Source: Usitatibacter rugosus
GTDB lineage: Bacteria > Pseudomonadota > Gammaproteobacteria > Burkholderiales > Usitatibacteraceae
DNA length: 64,000 bases
Assembly: GCF_013003965.1 (NCBI RefSeq)
Contig: NZ_CP053069.1
Span: 2,945,419-3,009,418, forward strand
Reading direction: 5' to 3'
The stretch's first letter is position 1. The number at the start of each line of letters is the position of its first letter. The notes under the pieces were generated by a model. That model was not told the DNA's origin. It saw only the letters and a program-made list of their open reading frames with translations, and made no database searches. The position numbers and the translations under genes were made by a program. Shown piece by piece: positions 21,413 through 29,885 of the stretch.

Positions 21413-21421
21413 TGTGGATAA
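21413..21421 (+). promoter_or_regulatory. consensus DnaA box upstream of dnaB
   Basis: TGTGGATAA (TTATCCACA on the minus strand) is an exact R1-type DnaA box, about 154 bases upstream of dnaB and between dnaB and the rplI terminator. This may let DnaA control dnaB transcription; the role is inferred. Confidence 0.5.
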
Positions 21422-21433
21422 CCCCGGTAAAAC

Positions 21434-21466
21434 AAAAGGGCCGCGGGGGTAAACCGCGGCCCTTTT
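21434..21466 (-). terminator. intrinsic terminator of the rpsF-priB-rpsR-rplI operon
   Basis: A 13-bp perfect stem (AAAAGGGCCGCGG at 21434-21446 with CCGCGGCCCTTTT at 21454-21466) and a 7-base loop lie 18 bases after the rplI stop. On the minus strand the stem ends in TTTTGTTTT, the expected U-tract. Confidence 0.92.
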
Positions 21467-21483
21467 CAACAACTTGCGTGCTG

Positions 21484-21936
21484 TTACTGCTCGCCGATCA
21501 CGTGAACGGTGACGTTGGCGAGGACATCCGTGTGCAGCTGGACCACGATCGGGAACTCACCGATGTTCTTCAGCGAACCGGCCGGCATGCGGACATCGGC
21601 CTTCTTCAGCTCGATGCCGGTGGCGGCCGTGAGGGCCTCGGCGATATCCGTGTTGGTCACGGAACCGAACAGGCGGCCGTCCGGGCCCGCTTTCTGCGTG
21701 ATCTCGACCTTGGTGCCTTCGAGCTTGGCGGCCTTGTCTTGCGCGCCGGTCAGCGTCTCGTTGGCCTTGCGCTCGAGCTCCGCGCGGCGGCCTTCGAATT
21801 CCTTCAGGTTGGCCGTCGTCGCACGCTTCGCCTTCCCTTGCGGGATGAGGAAGTTGCGCGCGAAGCCGTCCTTCACCTTCACCACGTCGCCCAGGGCGCC
21901 GAGGTTCGCGACTTTTTCCATGAGGATGACTTGCAT
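21484..21936 (-). CDS. rplI: 50S ribosomal protein L9
   Basis: Large-subunit protein with two globular domains joined by a long helix. The start [30 protein letters not shown] is the conserved N-terminal domain; the protein is 150 residues, as usual. An alternate upstream frame continuation lies in rpsR and is ignored. It follows rpsR by 14 bases with a GAGGAGAC-type ribosome binding site. Confidence 0.98.
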   Translation of the reverse strand: MQVILMEKVANLGALGDVVKVKDGFARNFLIPQGKAKRATTANLKEFEGRRAELERKANETLTGAQDKAAKLEGTKVEITQKAGPDGRLFGSVTNTDIAEALTAATGIELKKADVRMPAGSLKNIGEFPIVVQLHTDVLANVTVHVIGEQ

Positions 21937-21950
21937 GTTCGTGTCTCCTC

Positions 21951-22247
21951 TCAGTGAAGGTCGGTGAAGTGCAGCAGCGCGAGGAAGCGGGCGCGCTTGA
22001 TGGCGATGCCCAGCTGGCGCTGGTACTTCGCCTTCGTGCCGGTGATGCGAGCCGGGATGATCTTTCCGTTCTCGTTCACGAAGTCCTTGAGGATGGCGAT
22101 GTCCTTGTAGTCCACCCACTTGATGTTCTCTGCGGTAAAGCGACAGAACTTCCGGCGACGGAACAGTCCGCGATTCTGCGGTTTCTTGCCGTCCTTGCCG
22201 AACTTCCCTTTGCCTTTACCTTTGCCGCGGGGTGCGGGTCTGGGCAT
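21951..22247 (-). CDS. rpsR: 30S ribosomal protein S18
   Basis: Small-subunit platform protein that pairs with S6. The conserved core [18 protein letters not shown] and [20 protein letters not shown] is complete. At 98 residues it is somewhat longer than the E. coli protein because of a basic N-terminal tail ([15 protein letters not shown]), a common extension in Betaproteobacteria. It lies between priB and rplI. Confidence 0.97.
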   Translation of the reverse strand: MPRPAPRGKGKGKGKFGKDGKKPQNRGLFRRRKFCRFTAENIKWVDYKDIAILKDFVNENGKIIPARITGTKAKYQRQLGIAIKRARFLALLHFTDLH

Positions 22248-22250
22248 GGT

Positions 22251-22556
22251 TCACTCCGTATCGATGATCTTGAATTCGTTGATGTGCAGGACCGGGATGT
22301 CGCTTCGGGCACTGCGCTTGGTGAGGAAACCCTTCACCGCGATGCGCTGGCCCTTGCCGAGGGCGCCGAGCCTGGGGGCGACTGTGCCGAACCCCGAAGC
22401 GTCGATCGTGACCTCGACCGTCCTTGCCCCACCCGCCTCCACCTGCTCGGAGACATGCCGCAGCCGCAAGGCGACGGTATCGACTCCGCCCGGCGTAGCC
22501 CGTACGGGGCCCACGTCGAGGATCTCGGCGTCGAGGAGGAGCTGGTTGCGATCCAC
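22251..22556 (-). CDS. priB: primosomal replication protein PriB
   Basis: Single-strand DNA-binding OB-fold protein that helps reload the replisome at stalled forks. With the GTG at 22556 the protein has 101 residues, starting (M)DRNQLLLDAEILDVGPVRATPGGV, which lines up with the E. coli start MTNRLVLSGTV. The GFLTKRSARSDIPVLHINEFKIID end is typical of the family. An upstream GTA codon in the same frame cannot start. The gene sits in the conserved rpsF-priB-rpsR-rplI order, which supports the call despite the low sequence conservation of PriB. Confidence 0.9.
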   Translation of the reverse strand: MDRNQLLLDAEILDVGPVRATPGGVDTVALRLRHVSEQVEAGGARTVEVTIDASGFGTVAPRLGALGKGQRIAVKGFLTKRSARSDIPVLHINEFKIIDTE

Positions 22557-22573
22557 CCTTTCCAGTTCGGTCG

Positions 22574-22999
22574 TTACGCCGCCGCGGCCGGCTGCTCGCG
22601 CGGAGCTGCAGCAGCGGGAGCCGGAGCTTCCTTGCCGCCTTCGCGCGCTTCGCCCTGCCCGTCGGTGACGTTGCGGGATTTCTCTTCCTTCATCATGGGC
22701 GACGGGCCGGTGACGGCTTCGTCCATGGTGACGATGAGGTGTCGCAGCACGGCGTCGTTGAACTTGAACGCGTGCTCGATTTCCGCGAGCGTCTCGTTGC
22801 CGATCTCGATGTTCATCAGCACGTAGTGCGCCTTGAACACCTTCTGGATCGGGTAAGCCAGCTGGCGCCGGCCCCAGTCTTCGATACGGTGCACCTTGCC
22901 GTTGCCCGCGGTGACCATGCCGCGGTAGCGCTCGATCATGGCGGGCACTTGCTCGCTTTGATCGGGATGCACGATGAATACCATCTCGTAATGGCGCAT
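22574..22999 (-). CDS. rpsF: 30S ribosomal protein S6
   Basis: Small-subunit protein that binds 16S rRNA with S18. The start [25 protein letters not shown] is preceded by AAAGGAGAG, a strong ribosome binding site, so the in-frame upstream extension is rejected. The 141-residue protein has the expected [21 protein letters not shown] core. The C-terminus carries an Ala/Pro/Glu-rich tail that is longer than in E. coli. First gene of its operon. Confidence 0.97.
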   Translation of the reverse strand: MRHYEMVFIVHPDQSEQVPAMIERYRGMVTAGNGKVHRIEDWGRRQLAYPIQKVFKAHYVLMNIEIGNETLAEIEHAFKFNDAVLRHLIVTMDEAVTGPSPMMKEEKSRNVTDGQGEAREGGKEAPAPAAAAPREQPAAAA

Positions 23000-23020
23000 G
23001 AACTCTCCTTTTGGGTTGAA

Positions 23021-23050
23021 GCTCCCCACCGCATGCGAACGGGGTGGAGC
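23021..23050 (-). promoter_or_regulatory. hairpin in the rpsF leader
   Basis: On the minus strand GCTCCACC pairs with GGTGGGGAGC, with two G bases bulged, around a 12-base loop beginning CCG. It is 20 bases upstream of the rpsF start. Leaders of rpsF operons in many bacteria bind the S6:S18 complex for feedback control; whether this hairpin is such a site is an inference. Confidence 0.35.
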
Positions 23051-23116
23051 AAGGTTCGGCAGCACACGGGTATCGACCCGGCCACCGCTCCGCGAAAACA
23101 TTCCGCAGAGCCAACG

Positions 23117-23146
23117 ATTATAGCGGAAAAAGGCCTACAGGAACAA
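23117..23146 (-). promoter_or_regulatory. promoter of the rpsF operon
   Basis: The minus strand reads TTGTTC (23141-23146), an 18-base spacer, then the perfect -10 TATAAT (23117-23122) in the context TTCCGCTATAAT. This gives a leader of about 110 bases before rpsF. Confidence 0.6.
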
Positions 23147-24106
23147 CTACTTCGGGACCTTGTAGTAGGCGCGGTACCAGTCCACGAAGCGCTGGACGCC
23201 CTCCTCCACCGGCGTGGCGGGTTTGAAGCCCACGGCCGCGTCCAGGGCGCTCGTATCGGCCTCGGTGGCCGGGACATCCCCGGGCTGCATGGGGAGCAGC
23301 TCCAAGTCGGCCTTGCGGCCCGTGGCCTTCTCGATGGCCTCGATGTAGCGCATGAGGGGCACGCGCTCGTTGTTGCCGATGTTGAAGATCCGGTAGCCGT
23401 CCGGGCGGTCCAGGATGCGCACCACGCCTTCGACTATGTCGTCCACGTAGGTGAAGTCCCGGTCCATCTGGCCGCGGTTGTAGACCGGCAGGCGCTCGCC
23501 GGCGAGGATGCCGCGCGTGAACTTGAAGAGCGCCATGTCCGGCCTTCCCCACGGGCCGTAGACGGTGAAGAACCTGAGGCCCGTCGTCGGCACGCCGAAG
23601 AGGTGCGTGTACGAATGCGCCATCACCTCGTTGGCCTTCTTGGTGGCGGCATAGAGGGAGAGCGGATGGTCGGTGCCGTCAGTCTCGCGATTCGGAAGGT
23701 GGTCGGTCGCGCCGTAGACCGAGCTCGTGGAGGCGTAGACCAGGTGCCCGGACTTCTGGCGCCTGGCGCCCTCCAGGACGTTCATGAAGCCCGTGATGTT
23801 GGATTCCACGTAGTCGTGTGGGTGATCCAGGGAATGGCGAACCCCGGCTTGCGCGGCCAGGTTCACGATCGCGTCGAAGCGCTCCTTGGCGAAGAGGGCT
23901 TCCATCGCCCTTCGGTCGGCCATGTCCACGTGCATGAATGCAAAACGCGGAGCCTCCTTGAGGATGGCCAGCCGCGCCTGCTTCAGCGCCACGTCGTAGT
24001 AGGCGTTGAGGTTGTCGAGGCCGGCGATCGTGTCGCCTCTTTGGAGGAGGCGATTCGCGAGGTGGAAGCCGATGAAGCCGGCGGCGCCGGTGAGGAGGAT
24101 TCGCAT
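23147..24106 (-). CDS. UDP-glucuronate 4-epimerase-type NAD-dependent sugar epimerase
   Basis: Extended SDR that interconverts nucleotide sugars, most likely UDP-glucuronate and UDP-galacturonate. The 319-residue protein has the cofactor motif [15 protein letters not shown] (6-20), the [20 protein letters not shown] segment strongly typical of UDP-GlcA 4-epimerases, STSSVYG with the catalytic Ser, the YAATKKANE motif (YxxxK) and [15 protein letters not shown]. It is slightly shorter than the usual 335. As the last gene of the exopolysaccharide operon, nine bases after the O-antigen ligase-like gene, it probably makes a uronic acid precursor for that polymer. Confidence 0.9.
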   Translation of the reverse strand: MRILLTGAAGFIGFHLANRLLQRGDTIAGLDNLNAYYDVALKQARLAILKEAPRFAFMHVDMADRRAMEALFAKERFDAIVNLAAQAGVRHSLDHPHDYVESNITGFMNVLEGARRQKSGHLVYASTSSVYGATDHLPNRETDGTDHPLSLYAATKKANEVMAHSYTHLFGVPTTGLRFFTVYGPWGRPDMALFKFTRGILAGERLPVYNRGQMDRDFTYVDDIVEGVVRILDRPDGYRIFNIGNNERVPLMRYIEAIEKATGRKADLELLPMQPGDVPATEADTSALDAAVGFKPATPVEEGVQRFVDWYRAYYKVPK

Positions 24107-24115
24107 GGCTGAATT

Positions 24116-25474
24116 CTAGGCGTGCGCGCGGTCCAGATGCAGCGATATCCAACCCAACGCGAGAATCACCATGAAGAGCGCGGCGTTGGCGGGGATCTGC
24201 AAATTGAAATCTACCCATGAGTGGATCAGGAGCGCCGTGATGCCCATGGTGGAGGCGAAGGCCATGCCTCGCATCAATGGGTCTCTGCGCACCCACTGGG
24301 CTCTCAGCGCGGCGATGAGGGAGAGCAAGACGACGCCCCCCAGCAGCGAGAGGCCGAGGATTCCGGATTCGGCGGCGATCTGCGCGTAGTCGTTGTGGGC
24401 GTGGTCGTAGAACGAGACGACGGTTTCCGGTCTGTATTTCGGAAATGCCACATAGAACGTGCCCGGCCCCGCACCCAGGATCGGATAGTCCTTGATGAGG
24501 GGGAGCGTGTAGGCCGCGGGCTCTTCGCGTGTCCGGACATCTTCCACGGTCGTCGCCTCGATGCGCGCCGCGAGCTTCTCGACGCCGAACCAGCTTCCGA
24601 CGATCAGGAGATCGAGGACGACAAGGCTTGCGAGAAGGATGACCGTGTTGCGCGTCGCGTATCGCGACAGGACGATGCCCAGCACGCCCGCGATCATCAG
24701 CGCGGAGAAGAACGCGGTGTTGCCCATGCGTGAGTGAGTTGTCGTGAGCGCGATGACGAGGACGCAGAGGGACAAGCGCAGCACCATCTTCGGCGACAGC
24801 ACCCAGGCCACCAAGTCCCGCAGGAACGCCTTCCAGGTTTCGGCGCGCTTGTCGGAAAGGCCAGCGATCAACAGGCCGATGCCGACCGCGCTCATCATTT
24901 CGAGATAACCGGCGAAGTGATTGCGATTCGGATACGTGCCGCTTGCAGAAGTGCCGTGCGCGATGATCGTGCCGAAATGCTCGTCGTTGGAGAAGGAGAG
25001 GTGCATGAGCACGGCATACACACCCTGGATCACGGCCACATAGACCAGTACGCGTGCCGCGTTGAGCACGCGTGATCGATTGTTCACGAGCGCCAGCACC
25101 AGGAAGAAGACCGCCGAGTAGCCGAGGGTCTTCACCAGGGCCACCTGTGAGGCGTGAGGTTCGATGGAAAGCGTCATCGTTTCACGCGGCCCGGTCAGGA
25201 ATGTCGTAGCCGCCTGCAGGCGGGCCGAATGGGGTGATAGGTACTCGACCCAATCCGGAGGCAGCGGAACGAAGTGAAATGCCTGAAGCGCCGCGAAAGC
25301 TCCGAGCAGCACGAAAGCGGGCCAGGCATTGCGGAGCGCATCGGGCACCTGCGCCTTTTCCAGCGCCCAGAGGATCAGCCAGAACCCGAGGATGAAGAAG
25401 GCGCCCCCGACCAGGATTGCCCATGCCCAACCGCGGTTGCTACCCAGCGGGATCGGCGCCCATGCGAGGAGCAC
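24116..25474 (-). CDS. O-antigen ligase/polymerase-like membrane protein (Wzy/WaaL superfamily)
   Basis: Integral inner-membrane glycosyltransferase-like protein of 452 residues with about 11-12 hydrophobic segments. It shows the typical large periplasmic loop, including a GAGPGTFYVAFPKYRP segment and the YDHAHNDYAQIAAESGILGL motif that defines the PF04932 O-antigen ligase fold. Proteins of this class polymerise repeat units (Wzy) or transfer a glycan to a carrier; in this operon with a Wzc-type kinase a polymerase role is more likely, but sequence alone cannot separate the two. A 107-base gap with no evident promoter separates it from the fecR-like gene upstream. Confidence 0.88.
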   Translation of the reverse strand: MLLAWAPIPLGSNRGWAWAILVGGAFFILGFWLILWALEKAQVPDALRNAWPAFVLLGAFAALQAFHFVPLPPDWVEYLSPHSARLQAATTFLTGPRETMTLSIEPHASQVALVKTLGYSAVFFLVLALVNNRSRVLNAARVLVYVAVIQGVYAVLMHLSFSNDEHFGTIIAHGTSASGTYPNRNHFAGYLEMMSAVGIGLLIAGLSDKRAETWKAFLRDLVAWVLSPKMVLRLSLCVLVIALTTTHSRMGNTAFFSALMIAGVLGIVLSRYATRNTVILLASLVVLDLLIVGSWFGVEKLAARIEATTVEDVRTREEPAAYTLPLIKDYPILGAGPGTFYVAFPKYRPETVVSFYDHAHNDYAQIAAESGILGLSLLGGVVLLSLIAALRAQWVRRDPLMRGMAFASTMGITALLIHSWVDFNLQIPANAALFMVILALGWISLHLDRAHA

Positions 25475-25581
25475 CAGGAGGGCCCAGAAGAGGGCCTTCT
25501 CGAGCGTGAAGGGAAGCTCGAACCCTGGAAACGACCTGCGACGGCGGCGGCGGGCAGAGTGCCCGCCTTCGCGTCGTTCGC

Positions 25582-26325
25582 TCAGCGTACGCTCGCCGAG
25601 CCGCCGCCGCCTGCGCCCGTAGGACCCGAGGCGTTAGGCGTATTGGTCGTGGTGGTCGAAGTGTCGGCGGGCGGCTGAGGTCCCCGGGGCTGCTGTTGAA
25701 ATTGGAGCAGCGGCAACCGCGACAGGCTAATCACGCTGGCGCTGAAGTTGAGTTGGCTAAACAGGATTGGGGGCGGAATCGGATTGTCGAACACGAAGGA
25801 AACGCCGAACAGCCTCGACAAACTTACGACTTGGGATCCTTGCCGGATCTCGCCCGCTCCGTCCAACACGCCGAAGGTGAATCTGTTGCCGTCGATTTCC
25901 CCGATGGTATCCGTGCCGCGGATACCGATGGTCGCGGTCCGCGCCTTATAAGTCACGGCGTCGGGGGAGGCTTTGCCGATGAGGCCGGTGAGAGCGCGCA
26001 TCCCGCCGTCCACGAGCGACAGGAGGATGTTGCCGGACTTGGCGGGCGCGTTGTACTTGTAGGTGCTGACCGTGAGCCTGGAGCGCGACGAGAGGGCGAC
26101 CACCTGGTCGTCATCGAACCGCACGATGAGCGTGGTGCTGGGGCCGGTGACGAGCGTGTCTCCCTCCACCACGGCATCGCCCAGGCGCAACGGACGCGGG
26201 GCACCAGTTCCAGATTGAACGGTTGCGGTGCCTTCCAGGCTGCTGACGACGCCGCCTTCGGCGAACGCAAGGGAAGAGGCAATCAAGGCGAAGGTGCCGG
26301 CCAGGAGCTTGAGGAAGGTTTTCAT
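25582..26325 (-). CDS. secreted FecR-domain protein
   Basis: The 247-residue product starts MKTFLKLLAGTFALIASSLAFA, a clear signal peptide, after the ATG that overlaps the preceding stop (TGATG style). Residues about 30-150 carry a FecR domain (ATVQSGTGAPRPLRLGDAVVEGDTLVTGPSTTLIVRFDDDQVVALSSRS, then ATIGIRGTDTIGEIDG). The domain here is periplasmic or secreted and not an anti-sigma type, since no cytoplasmic part exists. The C-terminus is Thr/Ser/Pro-rich and ends in a Gly run, TGAGGGGSASVR, similar to the tail of the repeat protein encoded at 31122-31610. FecR domains of this kind recur in polysaccharide operons, but their function is unknown. Confidence 0.85.
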   Translation of the reverse strand: MKTFLKLLAGTFALIASSLAFAEGGVVSSLEGTATVQSGTGAPRPLRLGDAVVEGDTLVTGPSTTLIVRFDDDQVVALSSRSRLTVSTYKYNAPAKSGNILLSLVDGGMRALTGLIGKASPDAVTYKARTATIGIRGTDTIGEIDGNRFTFGVLDGAGEIRQGSQVVSLSRLFGVSFVFDNPIPPPILFSQLNFSASVISLSRLPLLQFQQQPRGPQPPADTSTTTTNTPNASGPTGAGGGGSASVR

Positions 26326-26993
26326 GTGTTCGCCTCGCAAAGTTTGGCCCATAGGGGGTCGGGGAAACGCGCGTCGGACGGAACCCGGGGGCACGCGAGG
26401 GAAAGCCTACCACGGCGCTCCGAAATTTTCAGCATTTCCATGGGGTTACGGCGCATTCCAGATGCAATAGCTTGGAGGACGGCGGCCTTCGTCTCCGGTC
26501 CGATGTCGTCCCAGAGCGCGAAGCCGTAGTCGACCACGATGCGCTGCACTTCGGGCTCGTTGGGGCCCAGCAAGACCGCGTTGAGCAGGACCTGCTCGTA
26601 GTCACCTGTGGTGGACCCGAGTCGATAGCGCACATCGGCGATGCTCGCCCAGGTATAGGGAGACGAGGGACGCTGTGTCAGCGCGGCGGTGAAATGGTCA
26701 AGGGCGAGCTGCTGGAAATCCGGATTTCTGCGGCGTTCGGAGTAGAGCACGCCGAGCAGCTCTTCGACCGCACCATTGCGGCGGGCCAGGCGCTGTGCGC
26801 TTTCGAGTTGGTCGCGTGCTTGGAGCCAGGGCTCCAGCTCCGGGGACACTTTCCGGGATTGCCACGACGCAATCTGGTCGGTGACTTCATAGGCGAGCGT
26901 CTCGGCCAGGCCCAGCTTTGCGGCCCACACCGTGAACCCGACCAGAATTGCGACCGCTGGAATGGCAACCGCGAACCGCGCAGGGCGGGTCAC
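26322..26993 (-). CDS. membrane-anchored TPR-like protein of the EPS operon
   Basis: No named family recognised. With the GTG at 26993, two bases after the tyrosine kinase stop, it has 223 residues. One N-terminal hydrophobic segment (about 7-28) would anchor it in the inner membrane with the rest in the periplasm. The remainder is helical with TPR-like pairs: AQRLARRNGAVEELLGVLY, FQQLALDHFTAALTQRPSSPYTWASIADVRYRLG and the NAVLLGPNEPEVQRIVVDYGFALW stretch. The end overlaps the fecR-like start. Proteins of this architecture recur next to Wzc-type kinases in exopolysaccharide loci and are likely assembly factors. Confidence 0.78.
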   Translation of the reverse strand: MTRPARFAVAIPAVAILVGFTVWAAKLGLAETLAYEVTDQIASWQSRKVSPELEPWLQARDQLESAQRLARRNGAVEELLGVLYSERRRNPDFQQLALDHFTAALTQRPSSPYTWASIADVRYRLGSTTGDYEQVLLNAVLLGPNEPEVQRIVVDYGFALWDDIGPETKAAVLQAIASGMRRNPMEMLKISERRGRLSLACPRVPSDARFPDPLWAKLCEANT

Positions 26994-26995
26994 GA

Positions 26996-29254
26996 TCAGT
27001 CGGCTTGGCCGTACGTCTTGCCGTAGCCGCGCTTGTAGCCGTACTTCTTGTAGCCCTTGTAGCTCATGTAGCCGCTGTACTCGCCGTAGTACTTCTCGGC
27101 ACGCTCGATATCGAGCTGGTTGAGCACCACGCCGAGGACCGGGGCGTTCACTCGGCGCAGGCGCTTCAGGCCGTTCTGTGCGACCTGGTAGGGAGTGGCG
27201 TCCGCCTTCACGACATAGATCACCGAGGAAGCGTACTGCGAGAGCACTAGGGCATCGGACACAAGCTGCAGCGGCGCGGAGTCGATGATGACGATGTCGA
27301 ACGCCTCCTTGAGCTTCGTCACGACCTCCTCGAAGCGCTTGGAGGAAAGCAGCTCCAGCGGATTGGGCGGAACCGTGCCCGCCGGCAGGATGTGGATGCC
27401 GGCCTGCTCCTGCAGGAAGACGCACTGGCTGATCTGCGCCTGGCCCGCCACGAGGTCGGCCAATCCGGGAGAGCGGGTATCCCGCCCCACCAGCTTGGAG
27501 ATCTTGGGCCGGCGAAGGTCGCCGTCGATCAGGAGGACCTTCTTCACCTGCCCGAGGGCGCAGGCCAGGTTGAAGGAGAGCGTGGTCTTGCCCTCTTCCG
27601 GCACCGAAGACGTCACCACGACAATCTTGTGCTTCGAGTCGAGCGCGGACATCAACACGCTGGTGCGAACGGTTCGCACGGCTTCAGCGAATGTCGATTG
27701 CGTATCGTTGAAGAAGGCCAGCTCGGAAATGAAGCCCTTCTTGCCCACGATGCCCTTGATCTTCTGCAGCACGCCGAGCGCGGGCACCCCAAGCCGATGT
27801 TCGACATCCGACGTGGAATTGAGCGTGTTGTTCAGGCGATCCAGCAGGAGAGCTAGCATCGCGAATATGACGAGCGCCAGCACCGTCGAGATACCGACGA
27901 TCTGTCCCTTCCGCGGGGAGAACGCGAAATTGGGGACTGTCGCGGGGTCCACGACGCGTGCGATCGTGGACTGCAGATCTCCGGTCGCGCTCGTTTCCTT
28001 GAGGCGGCCGACGAACATGTCGTAGAGGTTGCGGTTCTGCGACACCTCGCGCTCGAGGACGCCGAGTTGGAACTCCTTGCGGTTGATGCCCTGGATGTCG
28101 GCCTTGCTCTGCGCGAGCGCGCGCTCGACAGCCGCCTCATTCGCCCGAGCGACCTCATATTCCTTCGCCAGTCCGGTGACGACGATCTCCATCTGACGCT
28201 TGGTATTCTCGCGAGCCGAATCGAGTTCGGCGCGTGCGCGAATCATGTTGGGATGTTCGGGGCCGTAACGCTTTGATGCTTCGTTGAGGCGGCGCTCCGC
28301 ATCCCCCTCCTGTTCCTTCGTCTTTTGGACAAGGGGGTGGCGAAGGACGGCCGGAATCGAGTCGTAGGTTGCCTTCGCCTTTCCCGACTGAATCTGCTGC
28401 ACGAGGTTATAGGAAGCCTCTGCTTCTGCGCGCTTCGCACGCGATTCGACGACGCTCCGGGTAAGCTCTTCGAGCTGCTTGCCGGCGCCCGACATCGCAA
28501 GACCCTTGGTGTCGACGATGCGCTCGCGATCCCGATAGTCCTGAAGATTCCTCTCCGAGGCTTCGACCTTCGACCGAAGCTCGCCCATACGCTCCCGAAG
28601 CCAACTCGTCGCCTTCTGCGTCATCGCAACGCGGGCCTCGAGATCGCTCTCGATGTAGATATCGGCCAATGCATTCGGCACACTGGCCGCAAGTTCGCGA
28701 TCGTATGAGGAAAAGCTGATCTGCACGAGTTGGCTGTTGCGTACGAGCTGGATTTGCAGGTCACTTCTTACGCGCCCAACAGCCGACTTCAGAGCGTCTT
28801 CCTCGGATGCCTCCTTTGGTTCCTCGCGTAGTAAATTCAATGGATTGAACTTGGCGAGTGCGCTCGGTTGGGCCTGACGTGGGTCGAATTCCGGATGCTT
28901 GGTCAGCCCCAACTTCTGAACGACCTTGCGAGTCAGATCGACGCTCTTGAGTATCTCGACCTGCGTCTGGTAGTACTCACGCTGAAGGAGGCCCTGGTTA
29001 TAAACCTCCTCGATGGACACGACCTTCGTCTTGCCTTGCTCGATGAGCAGAGTCACGGTCCCGCGATAGATGGGACGCATCCCGAACGCAATAAGAGCGG
29101 CCAGGATCGCCACCATGATCGTGAGGCCCAGGATGCTCCAGCGTCGCTTGGCGATGGCACGCCAGTATTCGACGATGTCCGAGGTCTTTTCTTGAGGACC
29201 TTGCTGCAACTGATCCGCAGGCTGGAGACGGTCTTGGAGCGTGAGGTCGTTCAT
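26996..29254 (-). CDS. Wzc-type polysaccharide co-polymerase and tyrosine autokinase
   Basis: Controls chain length and export of a capsular or exopolysaccharide. The 752-residue protein has an N-terminal Wzz domain with a first membrane helix near residues 40-60, a long periplasmic coiled coil, a second membrane helix (about 447-470, ending before LLDRLNNTLNST), then a cytoplasmic BY-kinase domain: Walker A EEGKTT (553-558), Walker A' VLLIDGDLRRPK (574-584) and Walker B FDIVIIDSAPL. The C-terminal tail holds ten Tyr residues between 722 and 748 for autophosphorylation. It begins one base into the end of the export gene (ATGA-type overlap). Domain order is that of one-chain proteobacterial BY-kinases. 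Confidence 0.95.
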   Translation of the reverse strand: MNDLTLQDRLQPADQLQQGPQEKTSDIVEYWRAIAKRRWSILGLTIMVAILAALIAFGMRPIYRGTVTLLIEQGKTKVVSIEEVYNQGLLQREYYQTQVEILKSVDLTRKVVQKLGLTKHPEFDPRQAQPSALAKFNPLNLLREEPKEASEEDALKSAVGRVRSDLQIQLVRNSQLVQISFSSYDRELAASVPNALADIYIESDLEARVAMTQKATSWLRERMGELRSKVEASERNLQDYRDRERIVDTKGLAMSGAGKQLEELTRSVVESRAKRAEAEASYNLVQQIQSGKAKATYDSIPAVLRHPLVQKTKEQEGDAERRLNEASKRYGPEHPNMIRARAELDSARENTKRQMEIVVTGLAKEYEVARANEAAVERALAQSKADIQGINRKEFQLGVLEREVSQNRNLYDMFVGRLKETSATGDLQSTIARVVDPATVPNFAFSPRKGQIVGISTVLALVIFAMLALLLDRLNNTLNSTSDVEHRLGVPALGVLQKIKGIVGKKGFISELAFFNDTQSTFAEAVRTVRTSVLMSALDSKHKIVVVTSSVPEEGKTTLSFNLACALGQVKKVLLIDGDLRRPKISKLVGRDTRSPGLADLVAGQAQISQCVFLQEQAGIHILPAGTVPPNPLELLSSKRFEEVVTKLKEAFDIVIIDSAPLQLVSDALVLSQYASSVIYVVKADATPYQVAQNGLKRLRRVNAPVLGVVLNQLDIERAEKYYGEYSGYMSYKGYKKYGYKRGYGKTYGQAD

Positions 29255-29865
29255 CAGAAGAAGCTTTCCTCGACGGTCAGGATGTCGCCGGGCATCATCG
29301 GCGCATTCAGGTCGACCCGCTTCGCCGTCTGCGACGAATCGTCATCCCGAATGAGGTTCAGCTTCTCTCGGGAAGCGCGTTCCTTGAATCCGCCGGCAAT
29401 CGAGATCGCCTTGCGGACCGTCAGGCCCGGCATATACGGATACCCGCCCGGCTTCTCGACGTGGCCGTTCACGAAGAAGTTGCGGTACTCGTCGATGGAG
29501 ATCGTCACCTGCGGATCAAGAAGGTACCGACCCTTGAGCCCCTTGGTGATTGTGTCCTCCAGCGCGCCCACGGTCATTCCACGCACTCGGATCTCGCCCA
29601 GCACCGGAAGGGAGATCGTGCCGGCATCCGAAAGGCGGACTTTCTCGCGCTTCAGGTCGTCCTCGCCCTGCACCCGGATGGTGATGAGATCCCCCGCTCC
29701 GAGCTTGTAGGTGGAAAGGTTCTGGCCCTGCGCGGACGCAAGGCCCGACAGCGTCACGAGGAGCGTGAAGAGGAATGCGGTGGCGTGCGCCATGGATGGC
29801 GAAAGTCTCATAGGCAAGGAGGCTTTGGACGTCGGCCCCTCAGGAAGTGCGAGTCTCGGAGGCAT
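29254..29865 (-). CDS. polysaccharide export protein, EpsA/Wza N-terminal type (short form)
   Basis: Periplasmic part of a polysaccharide export channel. The protein has a poly-export domain (YKLGAGDLITIRVQGEDDLKREKVRLSDAGTISLPVLGEIRVRGMTVGALEDTI) followed by a SLBB-like section (FVNGHVEKPGGYPYMPGLTVRKAISIAGGF). No lipobox is visible, and at about 200 residues it is shorter than Wza (near 380), as usual in EpsA-type operons. Two starts are possible: the ATG at 29865 with GGAGG seven bases upstream (203 residues), or the ATG at 29811 that begins a better placed signal peptide (MRLSPSMAHATAFLFTLL). The former has the better ribosome binding site, but it lies in a hairpin. Overlaps the kinase by one base. 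Confidence 0.9.
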   Translation of the reverse strand: MPPRLALPEGPTSKASLPMRLSPSMAHATAFLFTLLVTLSGLASAQGQNLSTYKLGAGDLITIRVQGEDDLKREKVRLSDAGTISLPVLGEIRVRGMTVGALEDTITKGLKGRYLLDPQVTISIDEYRNFFVNGHVEKPGGYPYMPGLTVRKAISIAGGFKERASREKLNLIRDDDSSQTAKRVDLNAPMMPGDILTVEESFF

Positions 29866-29880
29866 TTTAACGCCTCCGAG
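29855..29880 (-). promoter_or_regulatory. hairpin covering the ribosome binding site and ATG of the export gene
   Basis: The minus-strand mRNA reads CTCGGAGGC, an 8-base loop, then GCCTCCGAG: a perfect 9-bp stem. It contains the GGAGG ribosome binding site in its left arm and the start codon of the upstream ATG (29863-29865) at the loop end, so both would be hidden when folded. There is no U-tract, so a terminator is unlikely. Confidence 0.55.
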
Positions 29881-29885
29881 GGACC

